Part shown: in pieces, positions 21,689 to 34,367 of the stretch | How positions within the stretch are numbered: the stretch's first letter is position 1 | Layout of the letters: the number at the start of each line of letters is the position of its first letter | Assembly: GCA_964019165.1 (NCBI GenBank) | Contig: OZ025269.1 | Coordinates: 21,246,516-21,310,515, forward strand | Length of the DNA: 64,000 nucleotides | From: Mastigias papua | Taxonomy: Eukaryota; Cnidaria; Scyphozoa; Rhizostomeae; Mastigiidae | Direction: 5' to 3' | Translations under genes and position numbers: made by a program | The notes under the pieces: model-generated | What the model was told of the DNA's origin: nothing | What the model saw: the letters and a program-made list of their open reading frames with translations, nothing else | Databases searched by the model: none

Positions 21689-23092
21689 TACAAGGAAGGC
21701 TACTCTACAGAGCTATTACTGTTGCACCTCACTGAGGTCTGGAAAAATGAAGTGGACAAGGGAAATGTTGTAGGAGTCCTTTTCATTGATTTCAAAAAAC
21801 TTTTGACTCTGTGTGCCACAAAACGTTGAAACAAAAATTGCTAACATATGGGATAAAAGGTAAACTATATGATATACTTGATGACTACCTCAGAGAAAGG
21901 AAGCAATATGTGGTTGTAAATGGACAATCTTCTGATCACATGGAAATGAAATATGGGGTGCCCCAAGACTCCTTACTTGGGCCAAGACTATTTGCTATGC
22001 AAGTAAATGAACTACCGAATGTACCCAGCAAAGGAACATTAGAGATGTTTGCAGATGATACAGAATATTACTGTATTGGGAAAACGGTAGACGAAGTGAT
22101 GTCACTATTGCAAACTGGTATCAGAGAAATATCAGAATGGTGTAAAAGCAATAGTCTAACAATCCACCCAGCAAAATCAGAAATAATGATTATATCAAAT
22201 AAAAAATTCATTGGGCCTCTAACCCCAGTGAAGCTAGGCGATAACATCATAAAAGTGGTCACTGAATCAAAATGTCTAGGGGTATCCGTTGACTGCAAAC
22301 TAACCTAGAAATCTCAGGTGGCCAACGCAGCATCAATAATGAACAAGAAAGTTAAGCAACTTAAAAGGTTTCGTTCACTACAACCTGAAGTCCTTGAAAA
22401 GATCTATTTCCAGGGTATCCTACCAAGTTGCACCTACGGAATGGCTATTTGGGGAACAGGACCATCCTTGGAACCAATTGAGACCGTGCACAAGAGAGCT
22501 GCAAGGATAATATACAAGCTACTTAAATCAATACTTGCGGAAAATGTTCTAAAAAAAGCAACTTGGAAAACTGTTGACTACATCTATAAAAGACGCCTTG
22601 CATACCTAGCACATAAAATATACAACAACAAGTGTCCTAATGCCCTGAAAAATTTAGTGATGAAGACAAAATCTCACAGATCATCCAGGAATAGTTGTAA
22701 AGTGGATCTTACCCGACCAAAAACAAATGTTGGTAGGAATTGTTTCAAGCATAGGGCAGCATTAATTTGGAATAGACTGCCGCCATCAGTAATGATTCAG
22801 AAAAATTATGAAACATTTAAAAGAAAGCTATCTGACAATAGCAAAATATTAGATAGCATCTCCTTTGGACAAGCATCCACCATATCATATACTGACTCAA
22901 ATTTTATCTACTTTTAAGTTTAAGAAACTATTCATGTAAATTAGAAATAATTTTATCTAAACTATTGAAAACTTTTAACCTTTATTTATGAGATTAATTT
23001 ATGTAGTAGTTAACAGGTCCACATCAGCGAAAGCTGCCAATTTGATGACCTGCATTGTTAAATAAATAATAATGTATGTATGTATGTAAGGT
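21689..23092 (+). pseudogene. CR1/L2-like LINE: RT palm to C-terminus, 3' UTR and ATGT tail
   Basis: Starts with YSTELLLLHLTEVWKNEVDK and NVVGVLFIDFKK (catalytic motif A), where a frameshift breaks FDSVCH near 21803. The open frame 21811-22308 then holds YLRERKQYVVVNGQSSD, YGVPQDSLLGPRLFA (the usual GVPQGS has Asp for Gly), MFADDTEYYCIG (catalytic box intact) and SEWCKSNSLTIHPAKSEI. A TAG at 22306-22308 interrupts CKLTWK. The next frame 22318-22917 carries KQLKRFRSLQPEVLEKIYFQ, LPSCTYGMAIWGTG, VHKRAARIIYKL, RRLAYLAHKIYNN and ALIWNRLPPSVM. The 3' UTR ends AAATAAATAATAATGTATGTATGTATG, a simple-repeat tail. 5' truncated, endonuclease lost; only a few disabling changes, so moderately young. Confidence 0.9.
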
Positions 23093-23444
23093 ACGGAAGG
23101 CACAATGGATCCGCCTCTGTAGATTGATCCAAGATTGTACTTTCCAACTCCATTAAACTCCTTTGGTCATTGGTGTCAAATAAGGTGACTGGATGCATTT
23201 GTAGTGACACGTAAACATTGTAGCTTAGGCCATTTCTCAGTCAATGCCGATTTTCTTTCTGTCCGTTCATTCGCATTCACAACATCGCACACCTTGGACA
23301 TCACCATACGTCACTCCTGTCATCAAACACCTGGTCATTCCTCTTCTGTTGTTCTCTACGCAATCATCACACCATGCGCCAAGTCAACAATAAACTAACA
23401 AGCACCTAACCATTCCTTTACGTAACTCATGTTTATTTCGGGTT
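23093..23444. other. Non-coding spacer
   Basis: No recognisable feature. Confidence 0.35.
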
Positions 23445-23448
23445 GTTC

Positions 23449-23579
23449 AATGTTAATGTATATACCCATGTTATCTGTAATGTATAGTCAGTCAGAGTAG
23501 AGTCAGAGTACCGTCAACATCACCGTCTCCTCTCTCTGCCTCCGTGTTCTCTGCACGTTGAATAAAGATACGCAACAAC
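23449..23579 (+). mobile_element. Possible solo LTR, gypsy-like
   Basis: A TG...CA segment begins TGTTAATGTATATACCC and ends AATAAAGATACGCAACAACA, with pyrimidine-rich CTCCTCTCTCTGCCTCC before the AATAAA. This resembles the short LTRs of metazoan gypsy elements. No target duplication or second LTR was seen, so the call is weak. Confidence 0.35.
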
Positions 23580-24333
23580 AGGGATCAACGAAGGATGTCA
23601 CTGAACGAGCATTGCATTCTATAGGAAGCAACATACACACGTTCCTATTCATTTCCCTGACTTTCTTACTATTCTTTATCGGGTGAGACTATTGAACAAA
23701 CAGGAAAAACTAAGATTTGATGGTTTGTGTAGTGCAAACAGGACTTGAGAGAATCCCCAGATCACGGCTTGACTGCCAACCTCTGGCCACTGAGCGTAAG
23801 TCAGATTTTGGACTAGATCCGTGCTTGAATATCGATCGGTTTGGTCTGTAATGATGGTATCTTGCTGTTAGCTGCGGTACCTTGTTCAAAGCTGTCTATA
23901 GATTTCTTTGCTACAACCCTCCACAACTGCTCAAGGATCCTCCAGCACGCCTCTGCTACCAAGGCAATGTTTTTGAAGAAAATAGCAATTACTATTGAAC
24001 CCAAGTGTTCTGAAGATTTTCAGCCATTTATATCTTCAACTATGTAGAACCTCGATCACAGCAAGACTAATCTTTCAACTCGCTCTTCTGCACCTGTTGG
24101 GCTTTATCAAACAAGACGTACGAATGAATTCCATTTTCGAGCTACAGGTCTGTTTGTTTGCTCATTAAATTCAACATATTCACCGTTGTATTTAATCCCT
24201 TTGCTCAATTTTTTAAGAATGAGTAGCACCATGGAACTCTATGCATAGATATTGCCCTTTTTACATGTTTTTGTGCAAGTTCTAGCACGCCATTTTCCCA
24301 CTACCTCAAGATAATTTTGAGATAATTCTGGTC
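23580..24333. other. Non-coding spacer
   Basis: No recognisable coding feature. Confidence 0.35.
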
Positions 24334-24336
24334 TTA

Positions 24337-25191
24337 AGGCCCGGATACACGGTAAGATATTCATAAGATATCTGATCATGTGATGAAGGAAAAAATATCT
24401 TAAGAATATCTTTTGCATATCTTATCGTGTAACATGACAAAAGATTTTCTTAAGATATTCCGAGAAATCTTGTAAAGGATTAAAAAATCTTGCAAATAAA
24501 ATCAATTTGTTTTGATTTTATTCTGAATATCTGATGAAAAATGAGACGATAGCGAAAGTTTTCATTTATTTTCTTCCATGCGGTTTGAGGTGCGGTCTGG
24601 GCTTGGCGCCAAAGTGGTGATCGGCACCTGGCCCCTCTGATATTCCATCATCACCGGCCATCACACATTGGTCTATGCTAACGCTGTTTCTTTGCTACAA
24701 CCTGAAGCAGAGCCTGTTGCCTTGCTAGCTACCCTGCAAGTATAATCACAGACCGTCCTTGACCCGAAAAGCATACTTGTCATTTGAAGGTGAATTCTTA
24801 TGATGAGGAGAAAGAATCTCTTTTCGTTGTTATTGACGCGTGTGCTGCAGCAAACATGAGGAGTAGAAAAGGAAAACATGAAATAAAGGAAAAGAATGTG
24901 GACCGAAGCATTTTTTCAGTGTCTCTGCTTTTCACTCCTGATTGACGTGGAATATGCCACCAAGAATGTACTCTCGCTCGTGAACCATGAAGTATTTTTC
25001 ACATGCATAGATAGTTGCAGTACATAACTCCATCGGAAGCTTCTCATATTTCATCAGATATTCTGATTTTATTCCTAATCCTTCTAGAAATATCTTTTTT
25101 CACGTTACATGAGAAAGATATTCTTAAGATATCTTATCCCTCATTATGTGATCAGATTTCAAATCGAATATCTGACCGTGTATCAGGGCCT
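24337..25191. mobile_element. Harbinger-type non-autonomous element, TTA duplication
   Basis: 855 bp. Left end AGGCCCGGATACACGGTAAG, right end (reverse complement) AGGCCCTGATACACGGTCAG; the inverted repeat continues imperfectly for about 80 bp with AGATATTC, ATCTGATCA and ATATCTTAAGAATATCTTT shared. TTA flanks both sides (24334-24336 and 25192-25194). The interior has no recognisable transposase. It lies just upstream of a HARBI1-like fragment at 25328, which could be a relative or coincidence. Confidence 0.85.
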
Positions 25192-25327
25192 TTACGTCTT
25201 GGGATAACTGTGAGATAAAGGGCAATTTCCAGTGAGAGAAAACTTAGCGAAATTGTTCTCGAGAAGTTTTTCGCGCGGGGAAAGAGAGGTTCCTCTGCGA
25301 AATAGTTCATTTGTATCATGAAAGAAA

Positions 25328-25540
25328 TTGTCGATTTTACTCGCGTTGTATCAAACGAGAAAGCAGATAAGACGCAGAGAAAGGTTTTGGGTTCATATGA
25401 TATTTATGGAGAGAAGAGAGAGGGAAGAGTATCATAGCCTTGTCAGGGAAACGCGGCTTCATGACCACGAGTTCTTTTTCAAAATGTTTAGGACGACTCC
25501 CTCCCAATTAGGCGGCCGGTTTATGATTACATCAGGATAG
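25328..25540 (+). pseudogene. HARBI1-like (PIF/Harbinger) transposase N-terminal fragment
   Basis: A 70-codon frame contains RRRERFWVHMIFMERREREE, YHSLVRETRLHDHEFFFKMF and RTTPSQ. RFWVxPxxxxRxxxGEFxxLxxEMRLxDxExxFxxxRMSxExF is the conserved N-terminal region of HARBI1/ALP1-like transposases. The normal FDxLL continuation and the whole DDE catalytic domain are missing. The flanking TTA-bounded elements (24337-25191 and 25598-27414) may have inserted near an older Harbinger element. No activity expected. Confidence 0.65.
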
Positions 25541-25597
25541 TGGACAAATCTTGATTGGCTGTTAGCGCGATCCCCATTTGGGGAATCTTCTGCCTTA

Positions 25598-27414
25598 AGG
25601 AGCAGTCATTAAGTATCAGGGGGAGGGGGGTGGAGGCAAATGACAAAAAAGATCCAAAAATTTTGTACCCCAGTTGAACTTGCAAGAATATTTTAGAGCC
25701 CCAGTAACGGGAAGCAAAATATTTTTATACCCCAGCTATATAGATTGAATGCTTTTTGCACCAAAAATGTAATTTTTTTTATTGATTTTAGTACATCAAT
25801 CACTACTTTCTCGGCTATATTAGTTGGTGGTCCTTAGAAACAGCACAAGCAATAAAATATGCCACTCATTCCACCACAAGTTACCCTAAATTGTTTTTAT
25901 GATCTACCTATGTATGGCCTCCTATCAACAGGCAACTCATACGAGTCTTCTTTCAAGTGTTTCCATCGTCTCAATTTTCCTTCAAAAATGGAGCAAGATG
26001 AAAACATGTGCCTTTTGCCCACACGAAAATTTTAAGTCATAATATGGAGAAGGAGGAGATTTTATGGCTATCATTTTATGAAAGAAAAGAGTTATAAAGA
26101 AAAAAAGATGAAATTTCTGACAGAATTATTCTGGACAGTACCTGTGCCACTTAGCCCCAAACCATTAAGTATTTGCTGCTCTTACCAACAGTGATGTCTT
26201 TTGATATGAAAAGTCTATGTTGGCAAGTAAACTTGAGCAATGCCTTGGTCCCATGTGAATGACCCCACATGAAGGGAAGATCACAGGTATTCTATTGATT
26301 GATTGGGATGTTTTAAGAGAGAGATTTTTGACGTCTCGCAAGATCTTCAAAATTGTAGTAAGCATGCATTGGCTTTATTTGACATATTACAGAAGAAAAT
26401 GGGTAGTGCCTGCTTTTTTAGCTTTATTGTTGTAATTATGAATGAGTTCATCAATTTAGGGTGTGATGTACAAGCTTACGTATTATATACGGTGCAATTG
26501 AATCCATTGATCAAGAATATGCATGTGCCAAGAAATACTGTGGCCTACTGAAAATTCCAAATCTTCTAACAATAAATAACTTCTCAAACCAACTAGGCAC
26601 TTAGAACCAAAGTCTTCAGAGCTGCAGAATATAGTATGCAATCAAGGAAATCAAACAGATTTTGTCAGGTTCAGTGATGATGCATTTAGACAAATACCTC
26701 CATCACAAAAACACACAAGCAAAACATGAAGCATTTGTTATGGTGATAAAAGAAATGCCCCAATGCTAGCTATGTTTGCAGGGAGATATTTGAATCTTGG
26801 GTGAATGCTAAAGGTGCCAAATTTATTCTTGGTGCAATTGAAGCTATAGAGGCTTACTCAGAATGGGGCTTGACTGCTTGACAATAGACAAAAGAGAGTT
26901 GCAAATCCATGAACCAATCTGACCATGACAGTTCAAAGTTGAGGAGGAAGCAGCTCAATGGGAGAGGAGCGAAGGTTGAAACAAGGAGGAAGAGGGGAGG
27001 GAGGTGCCTATGGATCAGAACATTCATAACTCTGTTGACAGAGAGAACCTTACTAACCTTTATAGTAATTTATCTCAAGACACCAAAAGTTTTTTATTCA
27101 GTAATGATATTCTGATAAGACTTTCAGGTTATTATCTTCATGGTGCTATTATGCTATGAACCTTTATTAAACACAGTACATAGATGGTTGCCATATTTCT
27201 TATGCAGTTACATTGTCATGTGCTACCCTACCATCTGTGGTTTTCTGCAAATATACATGTTGGCAGATTTATTATATAATCCTGAAAGTCTATTTCATAC
27301 CCCAGCTTGAAAGTTGCTATATATTTGATACCCCAGTGCCAACATGTATAAAAATTTCAGACCCCAGCTCATTTCCCTCCACCCCGGCCTCCCCCATACT
27401 TAATGACTGCTCCC
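25598..27414. mobile_element. 1.8-kb inverted-repeat element, TTA duplication (Harbinger-like)
   Basis: Left end AGGAGCAGTCATTAAGTATC, right end (reverse complement) GGGAGCAGTCATTAAGTATG; the repeat continues with G-rich GGGGGAGG...GGTGGAGG on both sides. TTA flanks both ends (25595-25597 and 27415-27417). Subterminal regions carry many copies of ACCCCAGT/ACCCCAGC, a typical array of transposase-binding sites. The 1.3-kb interior has short open stretches (for example 26303-26551) that I do not recognise. The family is assigned only from the TTA duplication. Confidence 0.75.
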
Positions 27415-27417
27415 TTA

Positions 27418-28310
27418 TTGACCAATCAGAAGGCCAGAATCTCCATGTTTACTACCCCTCGTATAAAAAACCCAGTGTAATATCTGCTAAGACCTATCTG
27501 AACATTTCCTAGCTTTAATATGGAAAGTAGTACGAATATATAGATATAGGACATAGAATACATAGATGGTTCTCTGTGATTTTTGCGATTTTTGTTGATA
27601 TGAAACATCTTTAGCTTATCTTTAGCTTTAGGTTTTTTATCCATCTGAGTGACTTTGAAGTTGGTTAAGAATTATGCAAAAAGCCGGCATGTTTACAATT
27701 GATACGCGTGAAAACAACATCCAAGCGGCAATCGAACAGGCTAGCTGAGAATACTCAAAGAGAAGATGGGAACATTTCTGAATGAGTGAGAGTTGATAAA
27801 GCTCTTTAGCTAGTTTAGTAGATATGTGAAACATGGGCCAAGGGCAAAGGGCATGTTTTACTATCAGTTATGGGAAAAGTGGGGGAAATGAGGAAAATCT
27901 GATTCACGTATTGGCTATGAACCCTGTACTTAGTGCTCAATAGGGATTCACTTTTTCTGCTCTTCGATCTTGGTTTATGCCCCGATTTTATAGCATACTG
28001 TTCCAGCGTTCGTCCTGCGAAATAGCGCTTGATGGAAGTTGGGGGTATACCATCCCCTTTACTTTCATAATTTTGGTTCCAGGGTGGAGACCTTGTTTTG
28101 TAATAAGTCATAAGATGAGAACGAAAATATACAGAGGAAACATTGCTTCTGCATAATTTATGTCCAACATAACCATGTTGTTACAGGTTACCATATCTGG
28201 CTGAAATCCATTAAAACGTATCGTCTCATAGTTTAGAGTCATCCTCGGAAAGGAAGGGAGATGGTTATAGGGTTTTGGTAGAGTAGGAAAAACATTGTAT
28301 CAATCATACT
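27418..28310. other. Non-coding spacer
   Basis: No recognisable feature. A CCAAT pentamer occurs at about 27420 directly beside the element end. Confidence 0.35.
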
Positions 28311-29600
28311 GTGATGTAGAAGTACACATGTTAGGCTAGTAACAAAGAAACAGAACGCAGTAGACAGCACAGTAGGAAAAAGTATTGTGAAGACAGTAGA
28401 GAAGCAAACAGGGTGGAAAACAACTAGTAGGTGAAAAACAGCGAGAATACAACTATGCCATAGAAATAGAGGACTTTTGGGAATTGAGAGTAGTTCTATC
28501 TCTTTGTGTGAAGACACTCTAATAAGTGCATAGACCTCATGAATTAAAAGATCGTATGAACTATCCATCTGGGTAATTATTCTAAAATCATCAATAGATG
28601 CAATCTGACTTGTTTGCTATTTCATTTCTTTGTAGGCAATTAATTGATTGAAATCAATTGAGCCATTGAACAAAAGCATCAGTATGCAGCCAGACATCAT
28701 TCAGTTGAAAGAGCAGTAGAAGCGTGTCACCACCAGGGCGGAAGATGTCATGTGGGCCTTCTGAAATAGATGCTTCGATATGTAAGTTCACTTTTATACT
28801 TTAAACTGTTTTCTTCATTAAGTTATGAAATGCTTGCGTTGGTAGACCGTTCTAGATGGGTGTTGTGCCCCGTTTAGGACTGGACAAGCAGAAAACAAAG
28901 GAAAGGTAGGACTACTTATTTAAAAATGCCGATTGAAAATCGACTGGAGTTACGGGAACTCTTTATTTAAAAGGTGCGCATTAGTCTTTCCGACTGTCGT
29001 CATAAGCGTGTGGAATAGCATAGAGCTTGAAAATGTAATGAACATGATCTATGGCTGATACATGGTTTTCTGTCCTTCGTGCATTATTTTCTCTTTCGCG
29101 AATATGTACTGTATATTATATAGGGTAGGATCGCGCGTCATTTGTAGTGGAACAAAAGCAATGGAAAGTTGACCCTGTTTGGTTCAGAGTTGGGCTTAAC
29201 ACTTTCTATGATTTACGTCATAGACAAGCTATAGAATCCCCTGCCCCGTTATGCAATGCTGTATGAAGCAAATGTGTGCAATCCCAAAGCCAAAGGTCAT
29301 GCGTGTTTGCAAATTTAAGGCGATCGCTATCGAATCAACATTGTTTAAGGGGGTAGGCGGTTTATATTTTAATTGGTGTCACGGAAAGCGGCAGGAGTGG
29401 GAAAGTCATATAATTGTGTGGTTGTTGAAACTATTTTTGGAAGACATTGTAGTTTTGTAAGAAACTGAGAGTTCAATATATGTAAATGTACTGGAACTGA
29501 GATGTTGGTCCATTTCACAATGGTCTTTTATGCTATGAAATTTGTGAACTCTTATTTTAAAATTGGAGTGTGTGTGGGGAGCAAAAAGTGTTTTTTTCCT
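28310..29600 (+). repeat. Segmental duplication copy B, with exon-like segment and GTAAGT
   Basis: Collinear with copy A (6050-6740): GTAGGAAAAAGTATTGTGAAG, ATCAATAGATGCAAT, CAGACATCATTCAGTTGAAA, GTGTCACCACCAGGGCGGAA and ATAGATGCTTCGATATGTAAGT with the donor at 28792. About 600 bp (28860-29450) is present here but not in A, after which GTTTTGTAAGAAACTGAGAG and AAATTTGTGAACTCTT resume the match. The extra part contains CATAAGCGTGTGGAATAG, which is shared with copy C (56907-56925), so B is closer to the ancestral layout. A functional exon is not proven. Confidence 0.65.
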
Positions 29601-31185
29601 CTAATAATATCTATTTTTCCGTTATATATTCTGCCACTTCCGAGATATCTTTCGATTGTGGTGATAGCTGCTCTCTGTCAATGTGTAACTAGGGGGATCA
29701 GCCCCCCTCCGAGTTCCCCTTCTTCTGCAATACTGATTCTAATTAAACAGAAATTCCTTAGAATCAGTTGTCCATACCCGAACAATAATATGTTATGGAT
29801 AAATGGTGTCTTGATATAATTTGTGCCATTTAGTACAGTCACAAGGTTTGTAACTTAGAGAGCAATACAATACACTCATGAATGACTTCAGAGTTCTAAC
29901 GTGAGGGCCATAGTGTTAAGTCGTATAAACGGAGAATGAGCCTTGCTATACTTTATGTCATTTAATCTGTTTAATTTGATGTATTGATATACTTCATATT
30001 ATCTACTATTAAATTACAATGATCATATTAGTAAATTATGAAAATCCCAGGAAGAAGATTTAATATCAAACTTTGGCCTCCTATTCATTGCTTATTTGTC
30101 AAAAAGTTTAAAATTAGTAAGGTTTAGGATATATTTAAACTTCATCTTGAATCATGAGATAAGGTAAACACGTGTTTGGCAATCAATTTCACTAATTCGT
30201 TCATTCAGTGCTATGAAAAAGGATAAAAATCTATTTGAAAGAAATAGATGTAGACAATCAAAATATTCTGCAGTTTGGTTGAAGTGTTCTTCGATATTTG
30301 CAAAATGCCATGTGAATGTAGATCAAAATCTTAACACTCCATGATATTTTAAGATTCTAATTATCTACCATTTACCTTAGCCTTGCAACTCTGTGGATAT
30401 TAGGAAAATGAATATAGATATATATGATAGATATACTACAGACTTTCTGCAAAGTGTCACCATTTATGGCTCATCAGTGCAACTCAGTTGAGCGTGAATG
30501 AAGTCAGTAGATTTTTGTGCTACACACCCCACCTAGGATATTTAATGCCTATAAAGACAAGATAAATTGCTTATTATCATAATAGCATTTGGAATATAAT
30601 GAAATAGCTCAGCGAGACATGACTGATCTTAATGGCTGACAATACTAGTGACCTAAAGGAAAAAAAGATAATGATATTACAAATATATGTTTAGAGAAAC
30701 TCAGAACAGTGTAGAAACATATTTTAAAATGCCTGGCTTGTTGTCACCTATGTGTGGCTTTTATCCTAAACTCAATTTGTGACATTCTTCAAGTCATTCC
30801 CTGAGTTTCAATGAAGGAAATATAAATTTGGTGCGAGGACTTTATATGTATATTTACGCAAAAGTTTTGCATAAATTTGCTTGAACATACTTATCATTGC
30901 TGTCTTTTACATGCTTCACGATGCCAGCTAAATGATCTTCATGCATCTGCCATGTTGAAATGCTTAAGGAACAAATTGGGATACGGTTGTGCTGTAGATA
31001 TATATACAAGATAAATATATTTGTAGATATATAAATATATGTCTCGCTAGTAGACATATATTTATATATCTACAAATATATTTATCTTGTATAAATATGT
31101 ATATAGATACTCAAGAAAAAACTCCAAGTTTTAAAATGTTTCAGCACAACCCTGCATCAGGTATCTCAGGGCAATTCTATGTCTC
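29601..31185. other. Non-coding region with a perfect AT-rich palindrome
   Basis: No coding feature recognised. Contains GGGGGATCAGCCCCCC at 29694-29709 and the palindrome listed separately. Confidence 0.4.
31005..31091. repeat. Perfect 40-bp inverted repeat
   Basis: Arms 31005-31044 and 31052-31091 are exact reverse complements, separated by 7 bases (CGCTAGT). The sequence is AT-rich (TACAAGATAAATATATTTG... at the outer end). It would form a long hairpin or cruciform. No flanking duplication identified. Confidence 0.9.
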
Positions 31186-31189
31186 TTTA

Positions 31190-33235
31190 TCAATATCACT
31201 ACTTTGCAAAGCCAATTGATGGGCAATGGAAAGGACAAAAGTTCTCATTGATCACATTGTAGCTAATCGTCCTAACTATATAATTGAAGCTGAGACTTTG
31301 GAAACAAGCTTCACTGATCACTACCTTATTAGGTTAGATTAGTGAGGAAGATTAATTTTGGTTCTGCTTGAACAAAAGTGTTAAATTTGTTGAATTGAGG
31401 ACCTTGTCATAGTACGATAAAAAACTCTTCTTAGCCAATCTGCAGGCAATACACAAGACAAATATTTTTGATGTTTGCAGGAACAACCCTGCTCGCATGG
31501 CAGAAATATTTTCTAATGTTTTCAGCTCTGTTCTTGATGTTCACGCTCCCTTGAAGTGCAGGTGGATTTCCAAAAACAACTATTCATTGGATCACGCATA
31601 AAGTGATACAGCTGATACGGGAGCGTGACGTACTCAAAAACAGAGTCACCATGGATAGCACTTTATGGCCTAAGTAAAAGGTATTTCGTAATAAAGTAAC
31701 TAGTGAATTACGCGATTGTTTGCAGCAATACTATCATACAATCGTTAAAGAAAACTGCAACGACCCCAAAGAGATGTGGAGAACAATTGAAAAGGTATTG
31801 GACAAGGGCTCTGCATCATCTTCCATTCCCAGTGTTAATTTCTAAGATCAAGTACTTGACCGTCCAAACGAAATAGCTAAGGCATTTGATGGGCATTTTG
31901 TAAGCGCAGGCCCAAAACTTACAAGCAGTATAGACCAAAAACCTGATGATGAGCCTTTGAGATATTTGAAAGGGACTGATGAAAATTCACCAGAATTCCT
32001 ATTCAAACAGGTGGATACTAGCTATATCAAGAAAGGTGTTATGGCTTTAAAAGTTTCAAAATCGCCTAGACCTGAAAAAATTCCAACAAAACTTTTGAGG
32101 GATGCAATCAAAGCCATCTGCCAACCTTTGGCAATAGTATTCAATGCATCTCTCGAAAAACGGACTTTTCCAGACATTTGGGAACTTGCGCGTGTCACCT
32201 TAACCTTTACATCTGGCCAAAAATCGAATTTATCAAATTACAGTTGGATATTAGTTCTCGCTATGTTCTCTAGGCTACTCGAGAAGCTGGCGCATGGCCA
32301 GCTCTATGACTTTTTTAGAGCAAACAACTTATTCTCGAAAAACTAATTCGCTTTTCGGAAATAACACAGCACCATAACTTCGATGCTCAATATCACAGAA
32401 ACTTGCCGCAAAAATTGGATGAACGTAAACTAAATGTGAGCATAGTTTTGGACCTGATAAATGCTTTTGACACTGTCGACCATGATGGTCTGTTATCGAA
32501 GTTATCAGCAATTGGTATCTGTGGGAAAACACATTGCTAGTTCAAGTTCGCGGTTTCGCGAGTAGCGGAATATTTAGATCAGGACAAGAGACGTATTCTA
32601 TACAATACATTTATCATGTCAAATTTCAATTATTGTCCGTTAATATGGATGTTCTGTGGCAAAGATGCCAATGTATCAATAAACAGAGTCCACAAAAGGG
32701 CACTGAGAATAATGTAGCAGGATATCGCAGCCTCATTTGCTGCACTCTTAGCTAGGGGTAGCGAATGTACAATTCACATTCGAAATTTGCAAAATTAATG
32801 CTGGAATTATATAAATACCTCAATTCGGAAAATCCATCTTTCATGTGGAATATCTTCCAGAAAAAAGATGTGGCCTATAACCTAAGGACAAAAGATCTTC
32901 TACAGTTACCGAGCACCAATACAGTATCATATGGGAATGATTCATTATCCTTCAGGGGTGCCATCCTTTGGAACACTTTGTCTGACTCGATAAAAAGTCT
33001 AGCAACCAGTGCTAGCTTTAAGAGATCAATTAAAGAGTGGAAGGGTGACAATTGCTCGTGCAAAGTATGTAGATAAAGAGTCCGTGGGAATTTCACCAGA
33101 AGTGTATTTGTACATAATTATCTCCAGATTGTAATTAGTTTTTTTCTTTTTGTGTAAATAGTTGGTCTTAATTAGTTCAAATTAGAACTATAATATTTCT
33201 CAATCAACTGTAAATAATGTTATAATAATAATAAT
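31190..33235 (+). pseudogene. CR1-like LINE with internal deletion of the RT palm
   Basis: Begins in the endonuclease C-terminus: LIDHIVANRPNYIIEAETLE, TSFTDHYLI (31243-31335, conserved SDH-like motif). Then FSSVLDVHAPLK, NDPKEMWRTIEKVLDK, EIAKAFDGHFVSAGPKL, and an open frame (31957-32346) with KGVMALKVSKSPRPEKIPTK, FPDIWELARVTLTFTSGQKS and SRLLEKLAHGQLY. After DLINAFDTVDHDGLLSKL (about 32450-32505) the sequence jumps to EYLDQDKRRILYNTFIMSNF (about 32565-32625), so the GVPQGS and YADD motifs are deleted. The C-terminus (32765-33076) has YNLRTKDLLQLPSTNTV, SFRGAILWNTLSDSIKS and WKGDNCSCKVCR. The 3' UTR ends in (ATA)n at 33220-33237. Same family as 9059-10065. Confidence 0.85.
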
Positions 33236-33237
33236 AA

Positions 33238-33640
33238 AGACATTACTTATAAATAGAAAGAAATTCTGCTATGTTCAGGGCCAAAAGTCACCTACAAATT
33301 GCCTTCACTAATGCCTCTGGAAAGTAATAGTTGTGGCCAAAGGGTAGTAGTCAATTATATCGGGGCACTTATCAAATGGCTAGATAGATATCAAACAAGA
33401 TTCAAAAATCATACTTGCCACTGGCATATAGGAACTATAACAAGCCTTTGACGTAGCCACGCTACTGGTTAATACGAATTGATGTTCGATGAATTATGAA
33501 CTCAGTTAGTGACGTAGGAAGGTCCACCATGGTAGGACACGACATTAGAGAAAGTTTTGTAGTTGTACCCTCTAGAATGGTTCATAAGGCATCTCCCAGG
33601 CTACAATTTAAGAAATAGTGTAATGAAATGTTAAGGTACC
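33238..33640. other. Non-coding spacer
   Basis: No recognisable feature. Confidence 0.35.
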
Positions 33641-33983
33641 ATCATTTTGTTTTCATGCAAGTATTCCACGACGCAGAAGAAAGCCAAGTACACGCAAAAA
33701 CGAGTAGCAAAAATGTCCAACAGATGTTCTGTCAGGGGCTGTAACCCCTGCCCTCCAACCACTGTGCCAGTGTTAACGATAGCACTGGAAGGTACTAATT
33801 CAAACAAGCTATTTAAAAAAGAAATGTTTTCTGCTGAAAAACTTTTTCCTGCGCCCCTCACATGGAGTTCTCTTTCCAATAAGCCTTGGTAAAACACAAA
33901 TTTTTTAGTAAGATCCCTTCTCTATTTAAATCCCCGGTGTGGTATGAGAAAGTTTGGTTAAAAAGAACGCAAATCTATGGTCA
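33641..33983 (+). repeat. Duplicated segment E1 (match to 52290-52580)
   Basis: Shared with 52290-52580 in the same orientation: CCACTGTGCCA, CTAGAAGGTACTAATTCAAA (here CTGGAAGG...), AACTATTTAAAA-like, CTCCAATAAGCCTTG-like and AAAAGAACGCAAA. The frame around LEGTNSNKLFKKE here corresponds to LEGTNSKNYLKE there, so either a coding ancestor or simple nucleotide similarity is possible. The match ends abruptly at 33983, where the composite block begins. Confidence 0.55.
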
Positions 33984-34137
33984 TAAGAGAGAAAGTATTA
34001 CATTAAAAATATTAAAAACATTGAAAACATCTTAAAAGAACGACATCGAGAGAAGATAATGATTGTTACGCCATGAGTATTACGTCACTTAAAATGCCTT
34101 TTAAGTTTTTCTTTAAATTCCTTGTGAGCCTCTGTTC
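33984..34137 (+). repeat. Left arm of a 154-bp inverted repeat bounding a 5.2-kb composite block
   Basis: This segment is the reverse complement of 39047-39199 with only a few differences (AAGAGAGAAAGTATTACATT, ACATCTTAAAAGAACGACAT, TGAGTATTACGTCACTTAAA all shared). It either is a second copy of the 5' flank/UTR of the LINE at 34690-39046 or the terminal repeat of a larger element. It starts exactly where the duplicated segment E1 is broken off. Confidence 0.75.
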
Positions 34138-34140
34138 ATA

Positions 34141-34277
<137 letters not shown>

Positions 34278-34367
34278 TTGATTTGCGATAAGAATATCCT
34301 TTTCAGAGTGCTCGACATTAAGGAGCAATATATCAATAATTGTATCAAGACTTTGAAACAAAGAAAC

